Notes under the pieces: generated by a model
Seen by the model: only the letters and a program-made list of their open reading frames with translations
What the model was told of the DNA's origin: nothing
Databases searched by the model: none
In this document: positions 48,768 through 59,722 of the stretch, piece by piece
Position numbering within the stretch: the stretch's first letter is position 1
Layout of the letters: the number at the start of each line of letters is the position of its first letter
Source of the DNA: Isohypsibius dastychi
Taxonomy: Eukaryota > Tardigrada > Eutardigrada > Parachela > Isohypsibiidae
Length of the DNA stretch: 64,000 bases
Direction of reading: 5' to 3'
NCBI GenBank assembly: GCA_034696485.1
Contig: JAQIWT010000009.1
Location: 1-64,000 of the forward strand
Program-made: the position numbers and the translations under genes

Positions 48768-51700
48768 TCACCACAACTGGGTGTGTTGATAATGAAGATT
48801 GCGGCCGGTGGTCTGTCGCTTATGTCCTCCGACAGACTCATCCCACTGTCCACCATCATCAACTGACGACTTTCGTTCAGAGTGACCATTCCCATTCAAA
48901 GATCCATTTAACTTTGAGCCGCCATTTTGACCATCTACAATGATTCCATTTCCATTCTGGTGATTTCCATTGGTTCCGCCACCATTATCATGATTCCCAT
49001 TAACCCCGTTTCCATTCTGATGTTTTCCGTTGACTCCATTTTGTTGCCCGTGACCTTTAAGTAAACCTGCTCACGTTTACATCACGTGATGGAATAAAGT
49101 GGTTACCATTGGTGTGTCCATTGGCATGGCCATTGTATTTATCGATTCCATTTCCATTCGATGTCGCATGACCATTCAACTCATCTTCTTTTTCCAGGGA
49201 CTTCTGATAGAAACCATTCTTGGCTTTTTCGGTTGGGACGTTATTCGTGCTTTTCTCTTGAGATGGATCCCAGGGTTTGCCATTGTTGTTGTTGAAAAAC
49301 TCGGAGAAGACGACAAAGTGAGATGGCTGCCGAACCACATCGACCAGGTTGAACTTGCGCGCCAAGAAGTTCACCAGCTTTGGTGAGGGTCGATCAATGG
49401 CAATGTCCTGAGCTTGAGTGTGTTCACGCTACAATAGAAAACATTTTAGCGAGGTGATGTGGAGTGAGTGGCGATCAAAATAACTGTCAAAAAGCCTTAT
49501 CATTTTGACGTTTTCGTTTGTCGCGAAATAAAGTCACAAGACGATTATGGTAAACGATCTTGAAAATAACGTTTTTCGTTACCAATCTACGTTGTTCAAA
49601 AGGTTGGACAACTAATTTGACGCCCTACTTCTTGAGTTCGATGAACTTTTTACGAAAACTTAACCATCACGCTAAATTTGTGCATCATGCTCATTTCATG
49701 TTGTGTTCGCACGAAAAAGCTAGAAAAAGAGATTATGGGGAATTGTTTTACGATCTGATCACAGTTTCCATTCCACGGGGATTTCATTGTTTCCAGCGGA
49801 TATTACTTTGGTTTCCCACGCTGTAATCGCGCCTCCCAAGTCAACTCATTTTCTCAATAACCGAAAACACTGGTGTTGTTTGCAGCACTCCACTAACCCA
49901 CTAAGACGATGTCGAAAAAGTAATCATGATGTAATCAACGGCAAATTTCACTATTTCTTTGCAAGCTAATCCCCGTTACTCTTCCTTTCTTAGAGCCTGT
50001 GACCCAGATGTTGGTTATTAGCACTCTACAGAACAGAGGCCCCCAACCAGGCTGGAGCGCGGCAAGCTCAAGCTGACAACAAACCTGATGAACTAATATG
50101 TCAAGATTACCTCACGATTAATCTCGTTAAAAGCCCATTACTTTGGAGTCTTAGCGTTCTAGAAACGCAGTGGTGGCCAAGCTGTACTTCATTGACTGGG
50201 GGATGAGGAAAACGAGGAACAGCTCAAACATTCCCAATACTTGCAAATACAATACTAAAAAATCAAGAATATGGAGGATACTGTGATTTAGCAATATTCT
50301 GGGTCTTAATTTTAGTCCCCCCCCCCCCGCCGCCGATATGTGAAGCACCTAGAATATTAGTCTTAGAGGTCAGCTGCCACATTAACTCTCTGTGCCTTAC
50401 CTGGGGTCGCTCAGACCCCACGCTTTAAACAAAAATGCGCTGCTCATTTGTTAGCCAATTGATGAACTTGAAATCGAAAATCTCTGTAGAGTTTTTGATT
50501 CTCTGCAATGTGGCTTTTGAATTTTTTCGAAATATTAATTCGTTAAAAAGATATTAGCTGGGGCTTATTTTGATGCCCGAGTGATGCCGCATGTTGGATC
50601 GCAATTACGCGATGTTCTAATCGTGGATTTTTTTCGCAAAAAATTGAAGAAGCATAGCCAGTACTTTGAGCTACAATATGGTGTGTAAATTAACATTACA
50701 AAAAATTAATCCATAATTTTGCTGCTTTGGAATCATTGAGCAGTCTGAATGGCTTTGCCTAATGAATCGCCACCAATTACCTGAATAGGCGGTGGTCAGC
50801 GTCCAAGATTATTTGTGCACACAGAAAGTGCACTTGACACGCTTGATTTATGACAAAGAAGAGAAAGACAAAGAAATGTGGTCAAGCCAAGGAAGAGCAT
50901 GCGTGGTCGACGAGAATATAAATTGCTGATCATAAAATCGTTTTTCTAATTTCATTCTGTTTGTGAATTTGTTTTTGTAAACATTTCCAACTTTTAGTTC
51001 CAGTACATCGATTCTGCTGCAATTGCTTAAACCTTATCGAATGAGAGGCTATAATTATTCATCAATTGTTCGATCCAGGCTGTTTTTCTAATTGGGGGAA
51101 ACAATAGAAAAATAATACAACAGGTAACAGGAAAACATACTTCAAGGAGTTGCAGCGGAATTATGTTCAGCCTGAAGTGATATCACACCTAATTATAGCG
51201 GAAACAGACAGTAATCCAGTACCGTCCTGTGCGTAAAATGGACCATGGGTATTGGCTATGAATAGCATCATGTTATTCGGTAAGGTCAGGCAGAACTGCC
51301 CAAGACCGAAACTTCTAATTAAACTGGCGCTGAATGGCCGAATGGCCTGGGGTCTGAAAGACCCCACTACGTGCTCAGAGAGTCGCATGTCACTCAGGGC
51401 ACAGAGAGTTAAGTGACTCGTTGCATCATGTGACCACATAACCGTTAAACATGAAGACGACATGCCCACCTGGAGAACGAAGTTCAATATCTTTGTTCCA
51501 TAGCCCTGACGTTGGTACTGCACGTCAACATAGAAGTCAAGAATGCAGAGTGGCTCATACTCCTTTTTGCTGATCTTAACGGGGTCATGCAAGAAGAGCT
51601 TCTTTTTGGCCACTTTCATGTATCCAATTACTCCTCCACGATACCTAAGCACATTTTAAATTAACGATGAGTACGGATTCATACGATGAATGCGGTTGAG

Positions 51701-52604
51701 CAATTCAACGTAAAGATGTGTATTTGACGTGACTCACGCATTAGCAGAGGCGTCTTTCAGGATGTACAATCGATGGTCAGATGTACGGAGCTTCGTGGCA
51801 TTGGTAACAGCGCTCAGGAGTCCTTGCGTCTGTAATTTGCAAACTCATTTGAAATGTAGGCAGATCGGCCAAGCGGGAATTTATTTAATTGAAATTTTAT
51901 GTTTTGATTAAAATGGAAGCGTGGATCGATTGCGCCGGTGTTATGGAACTATCCAGGTCAACCGCAAGTCTATTATGCAGACTGGTCTTACAGCAATGGG
52001 TGAGTGTTATTAAATTATCGCAAAATAAGAGCAACTGGAGCGTTATCCCGTCGCCACTTCACAATGATGCATCAAAACAGAACCGAGAAAAAGTGTTACC
52101 TGTGCAGACGCTTCGCCGATACGATCAATAACTGAACCAATTTGCTGGCGCATATAATCTCTGCAAAAACAAGACGTGATTTCAGCAATAAATCAGACAC
52201 TTCTGAGGGTTATAACTTGGCGAAAATGAGAATGAAACAGCTTCAATTATCGCAAAAATCACTGGTGTACTTAATCAACAAAGGTGCGAAAAGACGCAAC
52301 ATCCTGCTTTCCTCACACTTCCGAAATTAGTGTAAACAAAAACATGTCTCAACACATCTCAAACCTACAACTTTTGAGAAATATAGAACTCATCTCGAAG
52401 AATGCAAACATCTAGAGGATACTTTGAAAACAACTGACATAATTCGGAAAATGATATTCAGTTGAAAGGTCACCGGCTTTATGGTCGGAATCTTTTGTCT
52501 CACCGGCCTCCACCAACTGAGGTGTTCTTCCAAAAGTCTGATTCAGCGTCGATAACGGTCATCTCTTCCGGCAAAACATGGTTGATATTGAAACCACAAT
52601 CCAT
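48768..52604 (-). CDS. ATAT1: Alpha-tubulin N-acetyltransferase (6 exons, 345 aa)
   Basis: Exons, in transcription order: 52604-52504, 52160-52100, 51829-51738, 51644-51470, 49428-49107 and 49054-48768; all GT-AG, frames consistent, 345 residues. The enzyme transfers acetyl from acetyl-CoA to Lys40 of alpha-tubulin inside microtubules. The N terminus (LPEEMTVID) and QQIGSVIDRIGEASAQ match the family. RLYILKDASANA and GGVIGYMKVAKKKLFLHD follow, then ILDFYV, the acetyl-CoA loop QRQGYGTK, and AIDRPSPKLVNFL, whose Asp is the catalytic residue in MEC-17/ATAT1. The catalytic domain ends near HFVVFSEFF. The roughly 120-residue tail is low complexity, rich in Asn, Gly and His (NGHANGHTNG, NGNHDNGGGTNGNHQNGNG), and differs from the vertebrate tail. 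The 2 kb intron between exons 4 and 5 carries a piggyBac-like element. Confidence 0.9.
50382..51412. mobile_element. Non-autonomous piggyBac-like element (about 1.03 kb)
   Basis: Both ends abut a TTAA (50382-50385 and 51409-51412), the target duplicated by piggyBac transposases. Next to these lie perfect 11-base terminal inverted repeats: CTCTCTGTGCC (50386-50396) and GGCACAGAGAG (51398-51408). Near each end is a small palindrome of the form GGGGTC-N-GACCCC (about 50404-50420 and 51350-51365). The interior has no transposase frame, so the copy must have been mobilised in trans. It lies inside the fourth intron of the tubulin acetyltransferase gene, so it does not interrupt coding sequence. 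Confidence 0.85.
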
Positions 52605-54527
52605 GTTCGGGATAGCTTTGTTTTCCTGGTAGGAATAAATAACCGAGAACAATGCAGTTTGCACTAAACAAGAGCGAAACTGAAATATTTGAAGAGTGCC
52701 GCAATCAAAATATTCACACAGGCGTTTTTCAAATATAATCCTTGTTGACTGTCAACCTCTAACAGCTATCCTACTCGGAAGAATCGACTTGGATCAACAT
52801 GGGCGTCATTCACGTTGGTCATCGCTGATTCATTGGTGGGAAAGAATAGAAAGGACGTATCGATCGCTTTTCTGCACCACCGACCGGAAAAATCATCCCG
52901 CCGGTTCAGGTGTTGGGTAGTTCGCGTTTCCAGCCACAAAATAAAAACAATGCATCCGGGGGAGCAGGTATTGTCAATCATTCACGAAGGAGTTTCGTTG
53001 AACTTGTTTCATAACGCAGCTCAGCGTTTATTTTCCACATTTCAGGGTCATCGAGCGCTGTTCGTGCCTCGATTTTCCAGCACCTCCAAAAGGTCACTTT
53101 TTCTTATCGTGCTTTTTCGTAATTGCGTCTGGTTATCGATTTTGTGTCTAGAGTTTTAGTTCGCTTTTTCCGAACCTAGCTTCGGGTCAGCTGCTGAAAA
53201 GCACTTGAGAATGTGATCCTGATTAATGGCGCATTGGAGAGGGGGATAAATGTCTCTTGGGGAAGTCGAAAAGTGGACCATGGCGACTTTGTATGTTAGC
53301 ACATCATTACATGATGCATTTATGCAGATTCTGCCCTCTCGTGCCCCACAATCCAAACATCCTCAATTTAACCAGAATAAGCAAGCAAAATGTTATCGTT
53401 CTTACACAAGCATTTCATGCAAACAACAACAAGAACGACTTCATAGGTGAAAGTGCACATCGTAAACAATGAATTCTGTGAAAACGCCAAAAAACACATT
53501 ACATGTATAATTTTCGCGTCTGATAGTGTGTATTGTTAAGGAGTAGATGGATCTAGATACTATTCAATTGTGCAAAAACTATTTTATATTTCGGCCTCCG
53601 AATTCCAGTCTAGAGTTAACGTTCAACAACAAATTACTTCTACATCGCAGTGAGCATTTTTAGAAAAAATGAGTTTCATCTATATTACGTATTTGGCAGT
53701 ATTCATTTCATTGACATTAACAGAATGATAATCTCCAAGTAAATGTTTGAAAAGTGTCTGTTTTAATCACGAGAGCTGTGCATGGGTCAATTTCCTTATC
53801 ACGTCTTTTTCGGTTTAGCCAGCTGGAGCATTTCCTCCAGTTTATCCAGAGATTATCGTTTATAATCCCGTTTCCTCTCACTGACCCGTGCTCCAATGGA
53901 TGCTCTACTCTCCTGTGTCCATCCTGCTTCCCGAGGCGAGGGAGGAAGAGGGAATCACTTGTGCTCATCAGGGATGGCAGGTTGGTTGGCATGTCTGGTC
54001 ATCCCTACTTTAATTATATCCGCTGGAAAAGAGAGATTCCCTAAAGGGCTGTGAATTAGATGCTGGACGTGTGGCTGGACATCTGCTGGCTGCAGGGGCG
54101 CATTCATTATTCTCACGCATAATTGAACTAACAGACCGGAGCGGATCCGGTTGCAAGTGGTCAAATAAAACAGGAGGAAGGGAATAAAATTGCTTCCCAC
54201 ATGATGCTGCGTGAGAGCATAATGAGAGGCAGAACGACTGTAAATCAACTTTTGTCATGAATTAAAAAAAATGAAACATAGGTCATGAGCTTTTGGTAAC
54301 GTCTATAACAAACACCGTCAAAACAAAACCTGCTCCAGCGACATGGAATCTTTGGTGTTACGCAATAGATTCTGCTGGCTACTGGAAGATAACATACGGA
54401 GTCCACAGCCAACTCTGGATTTAAATAATCCAACAACCATAAAAATAAATTGCATTCATGAAACCGTGTTATGTCATCGTTGATATCGAAGATCACCGCC
54501 CATTTCACTAGAAGTTTGGGTCTCTGC
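52605..54527. other. Intergenic, no gene recognised
   Basis: Nearly 2 kb between the start of the tubulin acetyltransferase gene and the end of the first lectin gene. Open frames at 52815-53159, 53250-53450 and 53717-53992 (minus) have no domain, signal peptide or splice partners. Its left end must carry the acetyltransferase promoter. Confidence 0.4.
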
Positions 54528-55039
54528 TTATGCAGCGGTGGTTCGAGCAGCGGTATTATCATAGTCTGGGCAAAATCGGTTTGTCCTCGGACAGGGAAAT
54601 GAATGGCTCATCGGGACTATTGCGGTTTCCGAACACGAATACGTAATCGTGAGAATACGGTGTGAAGCTCGAGGGCAAGAGTCGCCATAAACTGCAGTGG
54701 TGACGTGGAGCATGCAAGAGGTCGTGTATATGTTTTCCGGTGCACAGTTATCTCGCACAATCGCGGTCACATCGGTGGGGGATCCACCGATGCAAATTCC
54801 GAACATGTCAAAACTCTCCTCACTGCGAGAAAATTTCTGGAAGGTGGCAGATTCAATAATTAAGTAACCAGTTCCGTGCACACAAGAGATTTGTCGAGTA
54901 TCATGCTCTCTGATCTTCACCGTAGCGGCATCAACGAAAAGAACCATCTGCAATAGAATAGTACGTGCTAACGAAAAAAAACAGCAGTTTTACGGAAACT
55001 CACAGCGCAGAGAAATATTGTTCGGGAAATTGGCGGCAT
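54528..55039 (-). CDS. Secreted SUEL/rhamnose-binding-type lectin, copy 1 (2 exons, 151 aa)
   Basis: Exon 1 55039-55004 (MPPISRTIFLCA) joins in phase 0 to exon 2 54947-54528; together they give a signal peptide running into FVDAATVKIREHD. The rest is one galactose/rhamnose-binding (SUEL) lectin domain: ISCVHGTGYLIIESATF, then GGSPTDVT, DNCAPENIYTTSCMLHV, VYGDSCP and RILTITYSC, with the family's cysteine and GDxCP pattern. The canonical ANYGR segment is replaced by ATFQKFSR. After the domain comes a short tail ending TTAA and a stop. Copy 2 reads through this position, so the tail is shorter here. Such lectins bind L-rhamnose or D-galactose and often act in mucus, eggs or immunity; its role here is unknown. 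Confidence 0.75.
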
Positions 55040-55460
55040 CTCCACTTTGGTCTTGAAGCATTTAATTTATTTAACCATATGCATCATAATAGTGAAACCG
55101 GTAGATAACTGCTGGTTTGTAAACACTCGAAGAATTCTTACATTCATGGTACGGTATGTGCAGATTTGTTCACCGTGGAATTTCGATACAAATCAGCAAT
55201 GACATGCTTTCTCAGTAGTCTGGTGGAGCTACAGAGCAGTTGAAGTCTTCATATGGAATCAAAGTTCGTTTCACAGCATGCACCAGGTGTCGCCCGAAGT
55301 TGTGTTTCCTCAGATTCGAACCTTCACCTCAGATATACGTCACGGTACCTTGGTTGTTGCCATTTTGATAATAAAGTTCCATTTGGGCTAACCTTGTTCA
55401 AATCTTGTTCGTTGATGACAGGTAGGAATAGATCGGCTGTGCGTGACACAGAAAGAACTC

Positions 55461-55512
55461 GGCGATGTTCCGTGCAGCGGTTGCGTCATTTCCCGAAACC
55501 TGATACTGAAGT
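55461..55512 (+). promoter_or_regulatory. Conserved upstream block, unit 0
   Basis: GATGTTCCGTGCA...TTGCGTCATTTCC..GAAACCTGATACTGA is shared, with few changes, by all three lectin-GPCR intergenic regions. Here it lies about 190 bases upstream of the truncated GPCR start at 55688. The TGCGTCAT core resembles a bZIP (CRE/AP-1) site, but that reading is inference. Confidence 0.45.
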
Positions 55513-55687
55513 CAATGCAAGATTTAATCACTAAAGAGTCACTAAGGAAATCACATTTCTTCTCGACCTATCAAGGAATCAAAATATTTCTAGCTGATTT
55601 TGCTTCGTTACACCCGAATCGGGTCTGATTTCCCATACAGTATATCGCAATCTGAACTGACTTAACGATTTACAGTTTCCGAAGAAG

Positions 55688-55828
55688 ATGTCGAATGTTT
55701 CAACGCTGACCGACATGGAGAGTCTTCCATCTTGTTACTGGAATCACCTCACCAACCATGATGCCAATCAGATAGATGACTTCAGGCCTTTTGCGATACA
55801 TTTTAAGAAATATAGTATATTTCACTAG
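55688..55828 (+). pseudogene. Truncated GPCR copy (N-terminal remnant)
   Basis: Reads MSNVSTLTDMESLPSCYWNH and continues for 46 codons to a TAG. It matches the extracellular N terminus of the two intact GPCRs downstream (MSNASTLADEERISSCYWDH). Homology stops near 55800-55815, just before the first membrane helix, where the sequence switches to the 3' end of lectin copy 2 read in antisense. The stop codon is therefore supplied by lectin sequence. It is a breakpoint of the segmental duplication. Confidence 0.85.
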
Positions 55829-56406
55829 AAGTGTGGATCTTTGGTTGAGAAGTGGTGATGTGAGTGGCCGCAGTGTCGTTGTCTGGGCAGAATCGGTTTT
55901 CCTTTGGACATCGAATTACTTGGGTGATGCTGCGTCGAGAAAAGTTTCTTCGATGCCTCGTGGGAAATTTTGCGGTTTTCGAACATGTATAAACAATCGT
56001 GAGAACACGATTTGCAGCTCGAGGGCAAGGGTCACCATAAATTGCCGTGGTCACGTGGATTGTGCAAGCAGCCATGTTCGCATTTTTTGTTCCGCAGTTG
56101 TCTCCAACAGTCGCGGTCACATTGGTAGGGGATCCACCGCTGCAGATCCCCAGCATGTCAAAACTCTCATCACGGCGAGAAAATCTCTGGAAGGTGACAG
56201 ATTCGATGTTCAGGTAACCAGTACCGTTCGGACAGGTAATCTGTTGAGTATCGTGCTCCCGGATCTTAATTATGGCTGCGGTGGTAAGAAATATCACCTG
56301 CAACGAAACATGACGTACACATGCGATATGAGCACAATACCAGAAAAATGAGAGGATCAATCCAACTCACAGCGCAGGAAAATATTGTTCTGTTTACAGT
56401 CGGCAT
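55803..56406 (-). CDS. Secreted SUEL/rhamnose-binding-type lectin, copy 2 (2 exons, 176 aa)
   Basis: Exon 1 56406-56371 (MPTVNRTIFSCA) joins in phase 0 to exon 2 56297-55803. The signal peptide is MPTVNRTIFSCAVIFLTTAA. The SUEL domain follows (REHDTQQITCPNGTGYL; GGSPTNVTATVGDNC; CTIHVTTAIYGDPCP; RVLTIVYTC). The domain is more canonical than in copy 1 (GDPCP). A tail of about 50 residues (HHPSN-like and Thr/Ser-rich) extends into the GPCR remnant on the opposite strand, and the stop codon lies inside that foreign sequence. The last few residues (EIYYIS) are thus a product of the duplication breakpoint. It is divergent from the GPCR at 57072. Confidence 0.75.
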
Positions 56407-57071
56407 CTCCACTTCTGTCTTGAAACAAGTGCGGTGACCCAGTGCGGTCAAGACGATCAGTTTTTTTTAACGTAGAATTCGCTTGTTATTGTGATACACA
56501 TCGGTGATGGATGGCGTGCTTTTCAGCTAGGCGGGTAGAATCCGCAACCTAGAACTTTCCAAAAGGAAGCAAAGTTCGTAATACAGCATGTCCCAGGTGG
56601 CGCCCGTAGTTCGGCTCTCGTCAAAGTCTTCGCTCCACAGCTATGTAACTCCTTAATCAGGAAGCAGTGACCTTATATACCAGTCATGCTTGCAAAAAAA
56701 CATCATACCTAGGTTGATATGTAGGTATCTCGGTTGTCGTGTTTCGGGGTTCTGCTTGGGCTGACCTTATTGGAATTTTGTAAGAACCAGGCTGAATTGT
56801 CATTGCGGAAAACGGAAACAACCCAGCGATGTTCCGCGCAATAGCTGCGTCATTTCCAGAAATCTGATACTGATCTGTATTCGCGATTTAATCCTTAAGA
56901 AGAAAGGAAATCACATTTTCACTCGACCTACCCAGAAATCGAAACCATACAATGGAAAAAGATTTCTAGGTGATGACATTTTTCTCGTTAAATCCAGGTC
57001 GGCTCTGAAATCCCGTTAAGGCAGTGTATCGCAACCCAATTTGACTTCAAGGTTTTCTGCTTCTGACGAAA
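56407..57071. other. Divergent intergenic region, unit 1
   Basis: 665 bases between the ATG of lectin copy 2 (-) and the ATG of GPCR 1 (+). It contains the conserved upstream block at 56826-56878 and otherwise no coding signal. It is homologous to 55040-55687 and 59723-60339. Confidence 0.6.
56826..56878 (+). promoter_or_regulatory. Conserved upstream block, unit 1
   Basis: CGATGTTCCGCGCA..GCTGCGTCATTTCCAGAAATCTGATACTGA, about 200 bases upstream of the GPCR 1 start. It is one of three copies held at nearly the same distance from the GPCR start in each duplicated unit. Confidence 0.45.
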
Positions 57072-58492
57072 ATGTCAAATGCTTCAACGCTAGCCGATGA
57101 GGAGAGGATATCATCTTGTTACTGGGATCACATAACTGGCCATTATGCCAATCAAACGAATGACCTCGACTCCTTTGCGACGCATTTCAACAATTCGGTT
57201 TATCCTGTCCTACTTCTTATCTGCCTAATTGGGAATGGAACAACTCTCCTCTTCTTGCCAAATGGCAGAAGGACATCTGTTACCAACATTTTTCTCATCT
57301 GTATGGCAGCGGCTGACCTTTTCGTTGTGTAAGTTTCAAGAAACAAGCACTCTCTAATTCGTCAGCAATATTTTGTACTATAGGCTCTTTTACATGGATT
57401 ACTATTTAATGGTGTTGATCCCGGGTATTTACAAAGACGAACTGAATCCGTGTGTGAATGCATATCTGAAAATCAGAGGAGCAATTGCCTTCATCCGGAG
57501 CGTCTGCGCTCAATTTTCCGACTGGTAAACAAATTCCATCGAATTAGCTTTCTGAATCACACTGACCTTTGCCATGCCTTCGCAGTACACTGATCGCTTT
57601 TTCGATAATCAGATTACTGGCTATCAGCGATCCCCTGAAGAATCGTTCTTACGAGCGAAGCAAAGTCCTTCGGCTTCAAGCGTTATTGTTCCTCCTGGCT
57701 GTCATTCTCAACATCCAGATGCTGGTCTATGACTACTATTATATTGCAAATGACGATGGTGTGAGCAACATAGCCGTTATCAACGGACCAAAACATGAGA
57801 TGTGGAGACTGATTCAAGATCAGTTCGACGTAAGAAATGCAAACTAAATTTCACATGACCTTTTTGATTTTGCGATTTGTCTATCGTAGCTGGGTTTTAC
57901 GGTATTCAAATGGATCACCATTGTTTCAATCAATGCTGCCATTGCGTTCTCAATGGCCTTCAGGAATAATTTTCTGCATAATGCCGATGAAATGGGTCGC
58001 TCCTACCTCTCACCAAACGAATCATCTGCCAGTACGAAATGTCGACCGAATCAAGTTCGCTCAATGAGCAACCGGATTCTTCTCGGCTGCGCCGCACTCT
58101 ACACAGTTACGCAACTACCGGCTGCTGCTAATAGTGCAATGATCTTGCTGTCCTTCCCGCCATTCTGCATTTACTTCTACAGCTCAGAACTCAAATCCTC
58201 GATCATCCAGATTGTCAACATCATCCTTCTCTGCAACTACTCCTTCAACTTCATCATCTATGGCATTTTCAGTCTGAACTATCGGGAAAAAGTCGCAAGC
58301 GCAACACGGAGGTTGTTAGGACGAATGGACTCGGCAACCTCGGTGACTTCTCAGCAAACGTATCTGGCACCGGAATCGCCAAGAAAGACTGCGGCTTCGT
58401 TCCAAGAATTTCAAGAGAATTCCGAGAACGAAGAGAAGATCAAGAACATCAAACAGGCCGAAGCGACTCTGCACTCTGCGTTGCTCTCCTAA
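57072..58492 (+). CDS. Rhodopsin-like GPCR 1 (4 exons, 414 aa)
   Basis: Exons 57072-57328, 57384-57524, 57586-57829 and 57890-58492, all GT-AG, frame consistent. A glycosylated N terminus of about 45 residues precedes seven membrane helices. TM1 is PVLLLICLIGNGTTLLFL with the GN motif; TM2 contains MAAADLFVV. TM3 ends FSIIRLLAISDPLKNR, with IRL where DRY is expected. TM6 has LYTVTQLPAA for the CWxP region. TM7 has YSFNFIIYGIF, giving NFIIY for NPxxY. The tail is Ser/Thr and Glu rich. I see no Cys 25 residues before the IRL Arg, where the usual TM3 disulfide cysteine sits. It looks like a lineage-specific, peptide-receptor-like class A GPCR with an unknown ligand. Its 3' end is identical to that of GPCR 2. 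Confidence 0.85.
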
Positions 58493-58883
58493 CGCTTCCT
58501 GTTACAATTCCCGACGCCTTGTATCGATGCGACACAGTCAAACGAATCGACAAATCTCACCAAACAGGTGCCCACTTTTGTAACATAACATCCCACATGT
58601 GCTCTTGCAATCCATTCGCACTGTCACTACTTGACCTGGATATATTAGGAAGGACCCGCTCGATTCTACACAATACAGCGTTAAGAAACTTCTTTATATT
58701 TGGACCATTGCTTTTCAAACTACTAGATCACCGCTAGTGTAATTCATTTTGATCAAGATTCAGCATCAGTACGATCAAACAGCAATGCATTTATTCGTAA
58801 AACACATCTTTGTGCTAGTGTCACGAAAATAATTTGTAGGATTCTTGAAGTTCATTAAAAGCTTACCACAACCCAAGATAGTG
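58493..58883. other. Convergent spacer, unit 1
   Basis: The 3' flank of GPCR 1 and of the truncated POT1-like copy. It is nearly the same sequence as 61746-62142 in unit 2, including about 35 bases identical right after the GPCR stop codon. No gene. Confidence 0.7.
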
Positions 58884-59425
58884 TCAAGCAATCATACAAA
58901 ATGCATCCTTCCGTTTCGTCTCTTTCCCGACTGATTCAGCAACCGGTTCACGGTTCGGTCCGCAGTTCTTCTTCACAATCAATGTTTCCTCAACGGTATG
59001 ACGAACGGTCCTTGAAACGACAGCCGAGATATTCGTACTCGTGTTGAAAGAACCGTCATCCAGCGAAATGACTTCCGGTTCAGCGCCCTTTGCCGCCGAA
59101 GCTGCATTCCCTTCTTTTACCAAGTTCCGGCAAAATTCAGAGAGATCCCTGAGTTCAGATCCATCATCGGAGATTCCGACCAGTTCCGGTTCAGGTTTCT
59201 GAGAAAGCAATGGCACGCCATTTTTGAGATCATCCGCAAATTGAGTCAAGTTCGGAGGTCTCCATGGTTCTTTACCTTCTGGCGCATGCTTTGCGACTTC
59301 ATGTGCAGCTTCCCTGTCATACCAATCCATCAACGTCTTGACGAAATTCCTCCCATTTACACTTAAGCCTTTTGTATTAGCACTGAAATCCCCGTCTTTG
59401 TAAACAAGGAGGAAGCCGCTCTCTC
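58884..59425 (-). pseudogene. Truncated POT1-like copy (C-terminal fragment)
   Basis: An open frame that matches the C-terminal part of the POT1-like gene at 62143-63912: GFLLVYKDGDF, then NFVKTLMDWYDREAA, HAPEGKEPWRPPNL and the final KRKDAFCMIA. It begins mid-domain at about 59425, where the sequence switches abruptly to a lectin gene on the same strand in a different frame. It lacks the first two exons and most of the OB fold, so it cannot make a telomere-binding protein. The 3' part keeps an open frame of about 150 codons with few changes, so the duplication is probably fairly recent. Confidence 0.85.
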
Positions 59426-59722
59426 GTAGTCACATTGGTGGGGGATCCACCGATGCTTATCCCGAAGATGTCAGAACTTTCTTCACTGCATGAAACTCTC
59501 TGGTGGCAAATTCGATAACTAGGTGACCTCCGTCTGGACAAGAGATCTGCTGAGTAGCGTGCTCCCGGATCTTTACCATGGTGGCGGTGGTAAGAATGAC
59601 CATCTGCATGACAATGTTACATGTACACATTCGATATAAATGTGAGTATCATAACATCGGAGGAAAAGCAGTTTTCTAGAACTTACGACGCAGAAAATTA
59701 TTGCTCTGGATATTGCCGGCAT
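59426..59722 (-). pseudogene. Broken SUEL lectin, copy 3
   Basis: Exon 1 59722-59687 (MPAISRAIIFCV) and the start of exon 2 at 59603 (MVILTTATMVKIREHATQQI) are clearly lectin. Within the SUEL domain the frame is lost (REFHAVKKVLTSSG, then TAA), while the homologous continuation (GGSPTNVT) sits in another frame. Homology ends near 59425 at the junction with the POT1-like fragment, so the domain's second half is missing. Confidence 0.85.

Larger units (their letters stand above)
54528..59425. repeat. Segmental duplication, units 0 and 1
   Basis: Unit 0 (54528 to about 55815) is lectin copy 1 plus the GPCR remnant. Unit 1 (about 55815-59425) is lectin copy 2, GPCR 1 and the POT1-like fragment. 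Gene order, strand and intergenic spacing match unit 2 (59426-63912). The breakpoints fall inside genes, at 55800-55815 (GPCR/lectin) and 59425 (POT1/lectin). Confidence 0.85.

Noticed and set aside
51167-51469. C-terminal extension of the ATAT1 frame past 51470
   Set aside because: It reads through a good donor (CAG|GTGGGC) into a piggyBac-like element. Splicing to 49428 restores the conserved AIDRPS segment.
55300-55330. tRNA-like B box (GGTTCGAATC on the minus strand)
   Set aside because: No matching A box, anticodon arm or acceptor stem nearby; it lies in the conserved lectin-GPCR spacer.
58884-59333. Truncated POT1-like frame as a functional small gene
   Set aside because: It starts mid-domain at a duplication breakpoint with no promoter or start of its own. 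The open frame is explained by recent origin.
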